From: Calocera cornea HHB12733
Taxonomy: Eukaryota; Basidiomycota; Dacrymycetes; Dacrymycetales; Dacrymycetaceae
Reading direction: 5' to 3'
Length of the DNA: 64,000 nt
Assembly: GCA_001632435.1 (NCBI GenBank)
Contig: KV423950.1
Span: 117,388-181,387, forward strand
Part shown: one piece after another, positions 42,312 to 54,155 of the stretch
Position numbering within the stretch: position 1 is the stretch's first letter
Layout: each line of letters begins with the position of its first letter
Position numbers and translations under genes: made by a program
Notes under the pieces: model-generated
Told to the model about the DNA's origin: nothing
Database searches by the model: none
Seen by the model: only the letters and a program-made list of their open reading frames with translations

Positions 42312-44761
42312 ATGCAAAACTCTGAAGACATGGAGCGCAAGCCTCGCTTTGCGCTGGATCCCGCCTCGCGTAGAGCTCCTGGACCCCGAGCCACGAGTCA
42401 ACCAGCGAGGAATGACCTAGGAGGTCCTGTCTCGCCGTTGCAGCCGCCAAGGGAGCCGAATCCTCGAAATGGAGGACCAAATGCGATCGGTAACGGCGTC
42501 TGGGGATCCCCGCTTCGCACCGAGGTACACGAGCCTGCCTGGGCACCACGATCCACACCCATTCGGAGTGCTTCATTCTCCGTGTCCGAAACCCATCCTC
42601 ACCATGATACCGTGGGGCGGATGGGCTTTCCTTCCACCTTCGAGGATGAGGAGGAGGAATCCGGAGAAGATACGAATGCTCACATGTCGGATCACAATCC
42701 TACTCCAAGTGGAGCGTTCAGCCGAAGTCGCTCTCAATCGATGGCAAATGATGCGTTGCGGGGCCACGCGTCAGCTCTTCCTTTGCCAGGCTCATCAGGA
42801 CTGGCAAGGAATTGGGGCGACCGTGACTTGGATAACTTCGGTTAGTGTTGTTCGACCATTTGCACCATTCCGCGTCTTCTCATAGGTGTATCATCAGCCG
42901 TATTCGACTTCAACGGCCACGCGGGCATGCGTAGGCCTTCGGTTTCACCTGTTCGTCGCTCCCGCATGTCGCAAGACATCGACCTGTCGAACATGAGCCC
43001 ATTTGTCCGAGACGTCAGTCAAATCCTCAATGACGACCCTGCACCGATCAGAGAGCCGTGGATAACGCTTGGCGGGCCTGGCAATTGGCGAGAAGATAAT
43101 GGCGGAGGGAGCGGTACCACCAGTCGTCGGCACAGTGTCAGCATCGTGCAGCCTCGAAGGGCGGTAGCAGGCTTCGTAATTCCCGGAGAATCTGACAGGG
43201 GCGCTACGGAAGACGAATTACATGAGAGAGAGAGCAACGGCATTGGCCTAGGCAGTTTTGGAACCGGAGCTCTGCGAATCTCCGATGAAGACTTGATCAG
43301 TGGGTTAAGCTCGCTGAATCTCCACAAGCCGCCATCAGCCGTATCCCGTGGGTCGGCACCTTCCCAGCCTTCATCATTACCGACGTATCCTCCCTACGGT
43401 GCCTATGGCCAATCGCCCACCTCATCCTTTGCGAACGACGGTGGTCCGAGCAGCTTCTCTGCTTCGTTGGGTCAAACACAGTCAACATCGCCCTCCCGCG
43501 CATACCTCGGTAGGGCAGCCTCGTTTGGCTCTACGTCCAATGAAGGTTACGGAACAAATGGATTCTCCCGTGCTGGCCCAGCGCGGCAAGCGAATGGAGC
43601 CATTGCACGAGATGATACGATGGGCCTTGCCCTGTCCAGTTCCCAAGCGGGCATGCCTATCAGATCGTTCCAGGCTCGGCATGAAGATCCTTCCGATCTC
43701 TTCCCCCCCTCAGGAGATTACACACTCCCTACTACGTCTTCGCTGTATCAGCCCGGTCTCGCTGGACCGCTTGCTGGCTTGCCAAGGATCCACACGGGCA
43801 CGATGCACAACAATACCCGGTCTCCTATCTCCCCGAGTACGGTCACATTCTCTAGACCCGGCCATCAGTCCCACTATAGTCATGGATCGTTTCAATCCCA
43901 TCGCAACCAAAACGACCCTACCTCGCCGACGCTGTCCGACCTGGGCAAAGGTGTCCCGCTGCATTCGGTCCCCGAATCCGACCATTTGTATATTGTCGAG
44001 TTCAAGGCTGGCCGGACCGACATATTCTACTGTCCTGATCAGTCCCTCCACATACGAACTGGGGACCTGGTCATTGTCGAAGCCGATCGTGGTAAAGACC
44101 TCGGTAAGGTGGTGAACGACAGCATCACTCTGGCAGATGTCGATTTTTTCCTCAAACAAGCTGCGGATCCCACGCGACCGCCGCAACTGGCTCCAGCGGG
44201 AACAAGAGATGCGTACTTGTATGCTGCTCTGTCGGGTCCGTTAAGCAGCTCATCGTCAGCTCCCCCAATGAGCCCTACCATCCCCGGCGCACCGAAGCCT
44301 ATCAAGGAGATCATGCCGAAAAGGATTTACTCTAAAGCCCAGCCTCAAGAGACGCAGTAAGTTTACGTTTGCCAATCAGTGTCTTGTCCTCACTATTCAC
44401 GCTCTTCACCAGACTTTTGGTCTCCAAGATGCATGATGAGGCCAAGGCACTACAACTTTGCCAGAACAAAGTCAGACAGAAACGGTTGCCTATGCAGGTG
44501 GTCGACGCTGAATTCCAGTGGTGTGCACCTTTTTCAGAGCTGTCGGAGAACGATGGTTTACATATCTGTATACTCAGGGACCGCCGCAAGTTGACGTTTT
44601 ACTTCACGGCGGATAAACGAATAGACTTCCGCGAACTTGTCCGCGAACTCTTCCGGTCCGTGCGAGGATTCCGTTGCTTTGATCTCCCCGCTAATTTCGT
44701 GACTAGATTGTACAAGACCAGAATTTGGATGGCATGCCTCGGAGAAAATATCGCAGAGTAG
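42312..44761 (+). CDS. Psp1-domain protein
   Basis: Exons 42312-42840, 42886-44356, 44413-44655 and 44707-44761 give 765 aa. The first 520 residues are Ser/Pro/Gly-rich and probably disordered. The C-terminal Psp1 domain (about 530-760) has YIVEFKAGRTDIFYCPD, GDLVIVEADRGKDLGKV, then CQNKVRQKRLPMQVVDAEFQ, DRRKLTFYFTADKRIDFREL and LYKTRIWMACL. In budding yeast Psp1 suppresses DNA polymerase alpha mutants and is found in RNA-decay contexts, and bacterial relatives act in RNA turnover; the exact role here is unknown. The final 55-nt exon is required to complete RLYKTRIWM. It is the last host gene before the repeat block. Confidence 0.9.
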
Positions 44762-44996
44762 TACATGTTAGCATGCGCGTACCAATGTATTTTTACTGTA
44801 AAGGGGGCACTCCTAATGATATGCGTCGTGGACTAACAATTTTCTCACAGAAGTGGGTAACGCACAATGTAAAATCTATAGCGACTGCTTTGCAATCCTT
44901 CCCCCAAGGCGTGAACGCGTGCCTCCCCTATTCGGGGACACAATGTGAAGAAGATGCTTCCTCTGCCTGGAATTTCGCTCTTGTTCGGAGAGCGGC

Positions 44997-45125
44997 TAAG
45001 TGTTGGGTTGCTTCCGCATGTCTGTCTACTCCCGTTGGCCAATTTACTTCCAGCAACTGATTTGTTTCCGGAATCCATTTGCTTCCACTTCATTTGAATC
45101 ACTTGCCTCTGACTAGAAGCTTGTC
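44997..45125 (+). repeat. Short CTTCC micro-repeat block
   Basis: TTGCTTCCGC, TTTACTTCCAG, TTGTTTCCGG, TTTGCTTCCAC and TTGCCTCTG follow one another at 15-25 base spacing, a short and degenerate version of the block at 16955. It marks the boundary between host genes and the repeat region. Confidence 0.6.
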
Positions 45126-45368
45126 TTTGGTTGTCTGCTTCTGCTTGGTCATAGGGAAGCCCTCAGGGCAGACCTGAGACCATTGGGTGGTTCAGATATT
45201 GTCTGAAGTTTACCCACCCAGCTTTGACCCTACTGTATTTGAAGGGGACAGACCTGAAACCTGAAGATCCCAAGAATGGATGACTTGCCATTAACACAGA
45301 ATGCAGATTACACAAGGGACCGGAAGCTCTTTTGCATAATTTGCACAGGGCTCACAGACTGTGGACAG

Positions 45369-48300
45369 TGTGAGGGCACACAGCCTAGCAAGGCTGCCAA
45401 CTAAACCTGACTGAGTTGAAGAGACTGAAGACAAGGGATTTGGAGGAGGTCATGGCTGACAGTATCCAAGAACTAACCAATTGTACCCTTTGTAAGTCCA
45501 ACTAGGAGATATGTGGGACATCAAAGGTAGTTCAGATGAAGCAAGCAGAGTTTGGAGAGAGTTTGGAAGTTTGGAGCGGGAGGACAGATGTGATGACTAG
45601 GCTTTCTCACAAGACTATGGAGACTCCTCAGAGAGCAGATCTAAGGAGAAGCTACTGAAGGCACTGAAGGTTATATATGAAAAGAGTGAACATAGCCTCA
45701 GCTTCTCCCGAACACTCCGAAGTGAGACCCGACACTGCCTGAAGCACTGCCAACCACAGCATTACTCAACTGAACACAGCCGAGTACTGCCCTGCACAGC
45801 CAAAGGGTCACAGCCTTGCTTAGCCTTACCTAATCCTGTGCTGAGGTATCCCAAGTTGGTATTTGGTAGACCAAAGATGTTGTCTGAGAGCTGAAGAAGT
45901 TCAAAGTAGCCGAATACCTGTGAACCTGCCAATAATAGCAAAAGTCAGGGCAAAGTTAGTGTCCCCTGACACAGAATCCACAAAAGTAGGGCAAATTTAC
46001 TGCAAGGTGAGACCAATGTATAAGGAGAAATCAATGTTAATGTGAGAATGAGGATGGTGCAGTGACCCCTCCTACTACAATCAGTCCTTCCACTTTTACA
46101 CAAAGGGGTTCAACCAAGAATTGCGAGGTGACATCTAAGCAGTTTTCAATGGTATCTGTCTTGAAGACTATCCAACCAGTCCACCAAGGTGTGGTGTTGC
46201 AAAGATGGACAAAATGAAGCTGATTAAAGATGTGATTCCACCCAGCACCCTTTCTGGTGCAGATATTCCACCATTGAAGTCTTGCTGCTCATACAAATCC
46301 TGCACCAAGCCATAAAACTTGCAATGCCCTCATTGGTACTGCAGAACATGCTATTTGATGGAACAGAAGCTGCAACTAGTCAATTGTGTGGAACACAAGA
46401 TCTACTTGGTTGACACCTTCCCTCAAACTGGAGATGGGCTGACAAATGTTGACCAAGGGACCAATGTTGAAGGAGCCTCTGATGTTAAAGGAGCAATTAA
46501 TCTCCAAGGAGCAATCAGTGGAGACAGAGTCATTGATGTATTTGGCTGCCCTGGAAATACTGCAGTGACACACCCAAGCTCATTTCCACTTTCAACACAG
46601 CAACCTCAGGCATTCCAAGGTTCTGCTCAGATGGAATCCCTCTGGAGACCTTTGTCACATGCCTATTCTGTATTACGGACAGAGTTCCATGAAAGAAATG
46701 AGCAACTGAAGAAGATTGAAAGAGAGGGTTGAAAGCATGAGGAGCAAATGACATGGCAGTTTGCACTTGTGGTACTGATGGATGTGAGATGGCTCCATGT
46801 ATCATTCAATTTGGTATTAATGGGAGTGGTAGGATTGGGCCATAACATTTGGTGGAATAATGGGCAATCTTAGCCTCAGCAGACTTACCACCTGGCCATC
46901 GGAAGGGCCAGATCATGTTCAACAGGCCCTGATGCAAGGAACCAAGAATGTCCCACCAGCCCTTGAATTCTACAATTCTGATACAGCCTGCTGGGAAGTT
47001 TATGCAAAAGATGCACTTCAAGCTGTCATCAATGACAAGCAGCTGCTGTGCCAACTTCCAGGAGTCTCAGGCAACAAGAACATGTACAGGCTAAGTTATG
47101 ATTCAAAGGGTTGGATATCCAACCTTGATTCAGGATGTACCACAACAAGTTGGTGCTTCTGTGATTGTCACCCAAAAAGACTTGAAAGCATCCTACTTTG
47201 ACGTTGATGTTAAGAACGGATCACCCAATGGAGGTGTCAGGGGACACCCCATTTTGCCATGTGCAATCGGTCAAGACGCCAAGGCAAGGGAGACAACTAG
47301 CCCTCCAGACTCCAAGGCAGGAATTGCCATGGACGAGTGGCAATGAGACCCAACATCACTCCAGTATCCTAGGTCACCAGAGGCAACACAAAGGTGCTCA
47401 ATTTGGAAAATGGAGAAGGTTGGTGAGTGGGCATCACAGGTTGCCTTTGGACAACAGGGTGACAAGGCAACAGCAGAGCGGCCCTGAACAACTGTACAGT
47501 CAGCCACAGGATTTGCTTCCTTTTCCCCTAGTATATATATACCCCTAGGTAGACCCTTGTACCCCTCAGAGCTTATCTCTGAGGAACCTCCATAGGTTCT
47601 AGTCATTAGACTCATTTTCGAAAATCTGTTGCCCTTGGTCACTCTTGGTCACCTACAGCAACAACAGCTCCACCAAGGCAACTCTCTACATTCCCTCCTC
47701 TCTTATTGTCATCTGGCGACTCACACCTTGGTTGCTCCTGGTTGCCTACAGCAACAGCAGCTCCACTAGTGTGACTTCTCAACTCGACCCCTCCCCTTAT
47801 TGTCAGTGGCGACCCTGCATTGTTGGGTTGTGTTGGCACATGCGACTGGTTGCAACTTGGCGTCTAGCCTGAGATTGGATGCCAAACCCTCTGATTGGGT
47901 TGCAATGGAGGCGACATGTGTTGCCGTTACCACCAACTCCCGTATCACCAACTGGCCACCTTGTTAGGATCTGTGTTGCCCTCACAGGAGGCTTGAGCCT
48001 GTATACCCATTGATGATGAGCTATCAAAGGAGATTTGGATATCAAAGGAGAGCCAATCAACAAAGGACACCCAACTGTCAAAGGAAAGCCGGCTTTTGAA
48101 GGAGCAGAGCCCAATGTTGAAGGAGAAAGAGAAGAACAGGCACAGTAAAGCCAACAAGCAAAAGCAGTCAGTTTTACAAGAGAGCCTTCCTTCAATGGAG
48201 CAAGCAATGTGTATCTCTGTGAGATTGCCTCCATCCATCATCAATCTTGTATCAGATGAAGATTGTTCTCAGCCTCCTTCTGCTTCTCTGTCTGATGTGG

Positions 48301-49221
48301 AGCTTGTCAATGAGTGGCTCAGTAATCAGATGTTTGGCAAGATGCAGACAAGAATACTCAAAATCAAGAAACTGAAGCTTGATAGGGGCTACAGACTTGC
48401 CAACACCTGCCAGCAAGTCATTGGGTTTAAAGTACCAAACCAAATGTGGTACAACTAATACAACCTGTATGAGAAGGTTCCTCTGGAGGTGCTCTAATTG
48501 TTCTAATCAGAGCCATATTATTCCTGGACAGCTTTCCAGAGGCAAGTGAATGGTAAGCAGGGAAAGCAGGGAAAGCAGGGAACTGAAAGCAGAGACCATT
48601 GACCACGAGAATGAAGTTGAAGGAGAGTGGTGTGAGGGCACACAGTCTAGCAAGGCTGCCGACTAAACCCAACTGGGTTGAAGAGACCAAAGACAAGGGA
48701 TTCGGGGGAGGTCATGGCTGACAGTATCCAATAACCAACCAATCATACCCTTTGTAAGTCCAACTAGGAGATATGTGGGACGTCAAAGGTAGTTCGGATG
48801 AAGCAAGCAGAGTTTGGAGAGAGTTTGGAAGTTTGGAGCAGGAGGACAGATGTGATGACCAGGCTTTCTCACAAGACTATGGAGATTCCTCAGAGATCAG
48901 ATCTAAGGAGAAGCTACCAAAGCTACCAAGGTTTATATACAAGTATACAATCACAGCTCAGCTTCTCCCAAAACACCAAGGTGAGACCCGACACTGCCCA
49001 GGACACAGCCAAGGCCTAGCCCGCACAGCCAAAGCATAGCCGAGTGGGCACTGCATTACCTAAGCCTGTACCGAGTAGCCAAAAGTTCATGCTGAAGGTG
49101 TGGCTTTGTAACCGAAGACCTGAATGTGGAGTCGAGCTCTTGGGAATTGTTGAAGGTGGTCAAAGGTGTCCGAGTGTTGCAAGATCATGCCCGAGTTGGC
49201 CAAACTTGATGTCCCCTGACA
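45369..49221 (+). mobile_element. Non-autonomous LTR retroelement (LARD-like) with nested solo LTR
   Basis: Direct terminal repeats at 45369-45971 and 48631-49221 both begin TGTGAGGGCACACAG and end TGTCCCCTGACA; they are about 600 bp and clearly diverged. A purine-rich tract (AAGGAGAGTGG) precedes the right LTR. The 2.6-kb interior has no gag or pol domain that I can see. It has short frames with a degenerate repeat encoding words like VEGASDVKGAINLQGA (about 46450-46530) and ATCAAAGGAGA-type units at 48020-48130. Five-base flanks of the two LTRs do not match, so the element is old or rearranged. A solo LTR (47235-47986) is inserted in it. Confidence 0.75.
47235..47986 (-). mobile_element. 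Solo LTR with GGAGG target duplication, nested in the 45369-49221 element
   Basis: It begins TGTCAGGGGACACC, ends CCCTCACA, and is flanked by GGAGG at 47230-47234 and 47987-47991. Its ends are those of the TGTGAGGG...CCCTGACA family in reverse, so I assign the minus strand. An internal tandem duplication of about 80 bp (about 47645-47725 and 47735-47815) and a TATATATA at 47530 are visible. The TATA is on the + strand, so the orientation is not certain. Confidence 0.7.
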
Positions 49222-51318
49222 CCAGGTGTATTGAGAAATTGCAACAAGGTGCCTTACTCATCATGGTGGAGAAGAAGTGTGTAGAGATTGGACAAATCAG
49301 GTTTAGGGTTAGGGTTACAACATGTTCTCCACAAAGAGGTGAAGCTTGATAATAACCTTGGTAAGGTGGGAAAGTCAAGATCAATGTTGAATTGTCAACA
49401 ACAGCATTTGCAGACATAGATGAGCTGAATGTGGAAGGAGAGTCAGATGTAGAAGGAGAGTTTTAGTAAATGACAATCTGGGAGCAGACAGTGAGGCTTT
49501 GAAAGAGTTCACAGAGTTTGTCTTCAAAGAGAAAGTGTTTCTTGCCTTGCACCATGCTTGGAACTCCTCAATAGTAAAGTCACCAAGGTGAACCATTGGG
49601 ACAACACTGATCCATATAATTCAGGTGATATGTTGTGTTGCAGAGAAGACAATGGAGTGAAGTGATCATGATAGGAAAGGCAGCATGTCAAAGGGTATAG
49701 AGTGTGGCTTTGTGCCTCCTTGAATCCACAAGGTGAGCCCCTCATGCATGGGCAGTGAAGTGAGGGCAGGCAATGTTCTTGCGGACTCGTGTTGTATCAG
49801 GGCACACAATACTAGACACAAGGCTGTCTGCAAAAGTGGTCTGAGATTGGTAAAGAGGGAGATGAGACATTGAGCAAGAGGGGTGAGATGGGCAATATGA
49901 GAGTAATAGGAGAAAGCAGAGCACTAGAGATCACAAGAGATCACCTGACAATATTGACAGATTACCAAGGTTTCAGGGTTTTGATTGAGATCGGATGCCT
50001 AGTTCAACTACACAAGTAGTGTGGAGGATCCTAAGAGATCAGATCTGAGGACAAAACTACAAACAAGGTGATACTATATATGAGAGGGCCGGAAGTATCT
50101 TTGAAAGTGGAACCATACAGTTAGCTCAGGGCAGGCATCTCTTACCTTGGCAGAATAGGGCCGCTTTGCCAAACTGGTTTTGATACTGTCAAGATGGGGT
50201 TCATGCATTCTTGGTTCAAGATCCTATATCATGAGGGATTGGTTTTGGCAAGTCCTGACATGTTGGGGGACAGAACTCTTCTGGTGCTACAGATAATCAA
50301 TTGGATGATGGAATGGGATTGGTATTGTACTCACTAAGGTCAAGTGTATGTCCATACTGAGCAAATGCTGAGAAGTGATCCACAAGTGGATGACTTGGAT
50401 GTGTGTACCATTGATGAGTGTCCCAAAGCACATCTTGAAGAACAGACCAAAGTCAATAACTTGGGGGTGTGATGCCAATAGCTTGTGACAAGACAAGATG
50501 CTGGAGATAGGCAAATTCTGGGGTGAGGGTGGAAACTTGTCATATGTAGTGTCTGATTGCCATGCTACATGCACCTGCAAGCTACCAGCTGCTGCCATGA
50601 AGTTCATTGCCTGCCAAAAAGTGAAGTCACCAACACATGGCACCATTAACCAGACCTGTTTGCAGAACTTGGTAAGATGCATAGTGAAAGCCAAACAGTT
50701 GAAGATACGCACAATAACAAAGGAGAGACAATGTTGAAGCAGAGCCAATGTCAAAGGAAATCCAGTGTCAAAGGAGAGACCATCAGTTCAAGGGAATGCC
50801 CTTGATAATGCAATAGTCCCTGGAACAGTCACCCTATTCTTGTTTTTTTGATTTTGTTTGTGCATGCTTGTTAAGATGTGTCAGTACACATGGGGGGCAG
50901 CTGTGCTGGCTATAGGGACCCTGAAGTGTGCAACAAGCTGCACAAAAAAGGCTCCACACAAAAGCCCGCACAAAAGTTCACAGAACCTGGTTGCACTGCC
51001 AATTGGTGAGGCTTCAAAAACCTGCTTCCGGTACAAGGATTGTTTCCGCTTGAAAGAATTAGCACCACTGAGAAGTGGCCGGACCTGTGAGACGCCCAGT
51101 ACTATTCTCCCGGATTCACCCTGGGTAAATTCTCACCTTTTCTTGCCCGGGTGGTGCGCGGCAGCGGTTGACTATCTAAGCTATGCACTTTGCACCATGC
51201 AGAGCACAATAGAGCTTGTTAAGACCCCCCCGAAGCTCAAGCCCTCACAGCCACATATAGCCACCTGCCCTGACCCGAGTGTGACGCGTTCCCACCGCTC
51301 TCAGTCTGTCCGACTACC
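49222..51318. other. Decayed repeat sequence, no gene recognised
   Basis: CpG-poor sequence with fragments of the AAAGGAGA-type repeat of the neighbouring LTR element (49425-49465, 50735-50795) and a short telomere-like string TTTAGGGTTAGGGTTA at 49302-49317. A minus-strand frame at 50287-50754 (155 aa) has no recognisable domain. From about 50990 the composition turns host-like toward the GET2 promoter, and a few CTTCCG words appear at 51025-51055. Confidence 0.5.
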
Positions 51319-52383
51319 ATGTCCTCGCCGCCGGTCAAAGTTGACGCTCGCGCGGCTGCTGAGGCAAGGAGACAGAAGATACTGGCCAGTCGTGGTAACC
51401 GACTGGCAAAGCTGACCAACACGGCCCGCGGTGCAGAAGGGGGTGGTGTGTTCGATAACGGCAGGCATTGTCCAGTCACAATCGTCGCGTGGCCTCATAT
51501 CTCGTCTTCTAGATGCGCCCCTTGCAGCTTTCAGCTCGCCAGGCCCGGAATCACATCTCTTGGGAAGTGAGGACCCAGTACAGTCACCCCTTATCAGGGC
51601 ACCTACGGGTCCGGGAAGACCGACCATTGTTCCCGCCCCACCACGCGGCTCCTCGTCAATATATCCGTTCGATACGAGTGGTATGAACGCAGTCTATGGA
51701 CCGATGGCAGCCCCTAATAGGGATTCTGCTATGCAAGAGGATCCCTTGATGGCAATGATGCAAGCCATGGCATCGGGAAACGCACCTTCGGGCGTCCCGT
51801 CGCCACCACGTCTGACACTCCATCATGCTCCATCTCGCGTCTCACAATGGCTACCCCTGGTTCACGCGCTTTCGATAATTTTTACCCTGCTGTATGCAGC
51901 CACAGTCCTGGAGCCTAATGCATGGAGAAATTTGGCAGGGGAGTGGCCCTCTGACTCGGCATTCTCTGTCTGGCAACGCTGGAAGCCCTTGGTCACGGGG
52001 AGGGCCACAGGGATGGAACTTCAGACGGTTGTACGCGTCACGTTCTGTCTTACATCTCGATCCACTAATTAGCCATGTCATAGCCCGTTTTCTACATCTT
52101 TCTGGGGCTTGAGCTTGCACTCCACACCTTACGCCTGGTATCGGAGCGGGTGAGTCCTGTCCTTGGCATGCGATCACAGGTATTCTTACGCGCTGTGGAT
52201 TCAAAACAGAATGTGCCACCACCTCCTGGTCTGGTTGCTAGCATCCTGCCATACCTCCCGCCACGTTTTCAGATGTATGTGACTGGCGGCATGAAATACT
52301 TCGCAATCGGGCAGCAGTTTCTGGATGACCTGGGACTTCTCATATTTGTCTTGGGAATAATGGTATGGCTCGCGAATTTGTAA
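51319..52383 (+). CDS. GET2: GET2/CAML-like subunit of the tail-anchored protein insertion receptor
   Basis: Exons 51319-51430, 51513-52027, 52084-52149 and 52180-52383 give 298 aa. The N-terminus carries the basic helix used by Get2 to recruit the Get3 ATPase (ARAAAEARRQKILASRGNRL). A Ser/Pro-rich linker follows. Three hydrophobic segments are visible: about 149-170 (WLPLVHALSIIFTLLYAATV), 210-228 (VFYIFLGLELALHTLRLV) and 278-298 (LGLLIFVLGIMVWLANL). This matches the ER-membrane Get1-Get2 receptor architecture. Introns have normal ends and phase. The gene sits as an island in the repeat block but has normal CpG content and an intact frame, so it is probably active. Assignment depends on architecture and the N-terminal motif. 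Confidence 0.8.
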
Positions 52384-52607
52384 CTTGCAGGGCAAACAAT
52401 CGGCGGAAAAGAGCCTCCCCCTTGCACGGAGCCGCTCTGCTCCAAGAGAGCTGGCGAACTCGCATATTGTTGGCCGAGCTGTACACCTCTTGCGACGCAA
52501 GGGCTTTATTTAGGTCAAGAGGTCGTTAGCATGCTATTTACCAGAGGGCGTACTAAGCTTTCAAATATACTTTGGTTTACTTCTGGTGTGCACCCTGGGG
52601 ACTTGTT

Positions 52608-52990
52608 GCTTCGACTTGGAGGCACTTTTGCTTCCGCTCGTCTTCTGCTTCCGCGATAGCATTGAATTCCGCTTTGCACTTTGCTTTTTACTTCCGCCTT
52701 TTGCTTCCGTGCTTGTTTGCTTCCGATACTTACTTTGCTTCCGCAGGAAGTTTGCCTCTGCTAACCTGTTTGTTTCTGTTATTCATTCCGCTTCCAGCTC
52801 CCCATTTACTTCCACTATAGATTTGGTTCCGCACTACACTCTGTTTCCACTTTGCAGTTTGCTTCCCTGTTTCTTCAGATCCCGGTCTTATCTTTGCCTC
52901 CACTGGGTAACTCACTTCCATGACTTCTTTACTTCCATGGTCTCCTATGCTTCTGCTCAATCATTTGCCTCCACTTGATAAATTGCCTCC
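52608..52990 (+). repeat. CTTCCG micro-repeat block within the inverted-repeat arm
   Basis: Repeated TTTGCTTCCGC, TTTACTTCCGCC, GTTTGCTTCCGA, ACTTTGCTTCCGC and later CTTCCA/CCTCCA variants at 12-20 base spacing. The same motif as at 16955-17620. Its complement recurs at 63620-64000. Confidence 0.75.
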
Positions 52991-54155
52991 CCCAGCTTTT
53001 TGCATCCATTCTTCTGGTGCAGCCTGCAGAGCAATTGTTACAAAACTTGGAAATCTTCTAGATTGTGGGCCACAGGAATGACAACCCCCTAGAATGGAAG
53101 CAAAGGGACACTGATGTGGAAGGGAAGTGAGCATAAGTATACTATCTAAAGATCATTGCTACATAGCTTTGCACAAAACCCAGATGCCCACCATGATGCT
53201 TGTGCTGAGCCATGGTATCATGCATGTGACATAGCACAGGTTGACCTGAACTCACACCACACATCACTTTGTTACAATGGGTCCCTATATAGAGCAACTG
53301 TGCACAGTAGGACTGCTGGAACAACACAGATCATTACACACAGCAGCCAGGTTCATGCATTTCCAGATAGTGAAACAGATGCTGTCATTGCAGGCCCAGC
53401 TACCCTGATCAAGTCTCCTCTTACTGTACTGAGCCATGAAGATGAAATGATGACATGACAGGACCTATTTTTCACCCACTTGATCAAAACATGCAAACAC
53501 AGGAAAGGGCACCTTATTCCAATCTCAGAATACTTAACAGCCCAGTGAAGACTGGACTACTGTTAGCTCTGAGCCTGCAGAAGGGAAAGTTAAAGTCTCC
53601 TCTTACCCATGCAACAGAAAGACAAGACCCAACCTGACAGATGTGAAAATGGTGGAGCAGCACTCAAACATTGCTTTGGATCAATCACATCAAATGGAGC
53701 TTTCATTCATGTCTCAATCAGCCTGCAGTTTGGGGTGATACTGCTCATGCATATCATCAATAGTACCATTATCACAAGTGTATGCAAGGGGGACCCTGAG
53801 TGATGTGTAAATGACTCCACAGCACTTGAAAGATGCTCTGGATCAATTGCATGAAGTGCAACTTTTAGTCATATCTCTGTCAGGGACCCACTGGTGGAAG
53901 TGCCACTATCAATGCTCATCAATGGTATAATCATCACAAGTGTAAGCAGGACCCTGAGTGGTGCATAAATGACTCCACAATAACTGAAAGATGCTCTGGA
54001 TCAATTGCATCATGAAAGGACCACTGAGACAGTCCTCACTGATGACCCAATCCAGATAATGTAGATCATCACCTTGCGGGTCAAATCATGTCACGGATCA
54101 TTCTCACCGCCACCACCACATCCATACTTTTGTACTCCATAACTTTGTTAAAACT

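Noticed and set aside
50287..50754. 155-aa minus-strand frame in the repeat block
   Set aside because: CpG-poor repeat-derived sequence with no domain; probably chance in TG-rich DNA, where stops are rarer on one strand.
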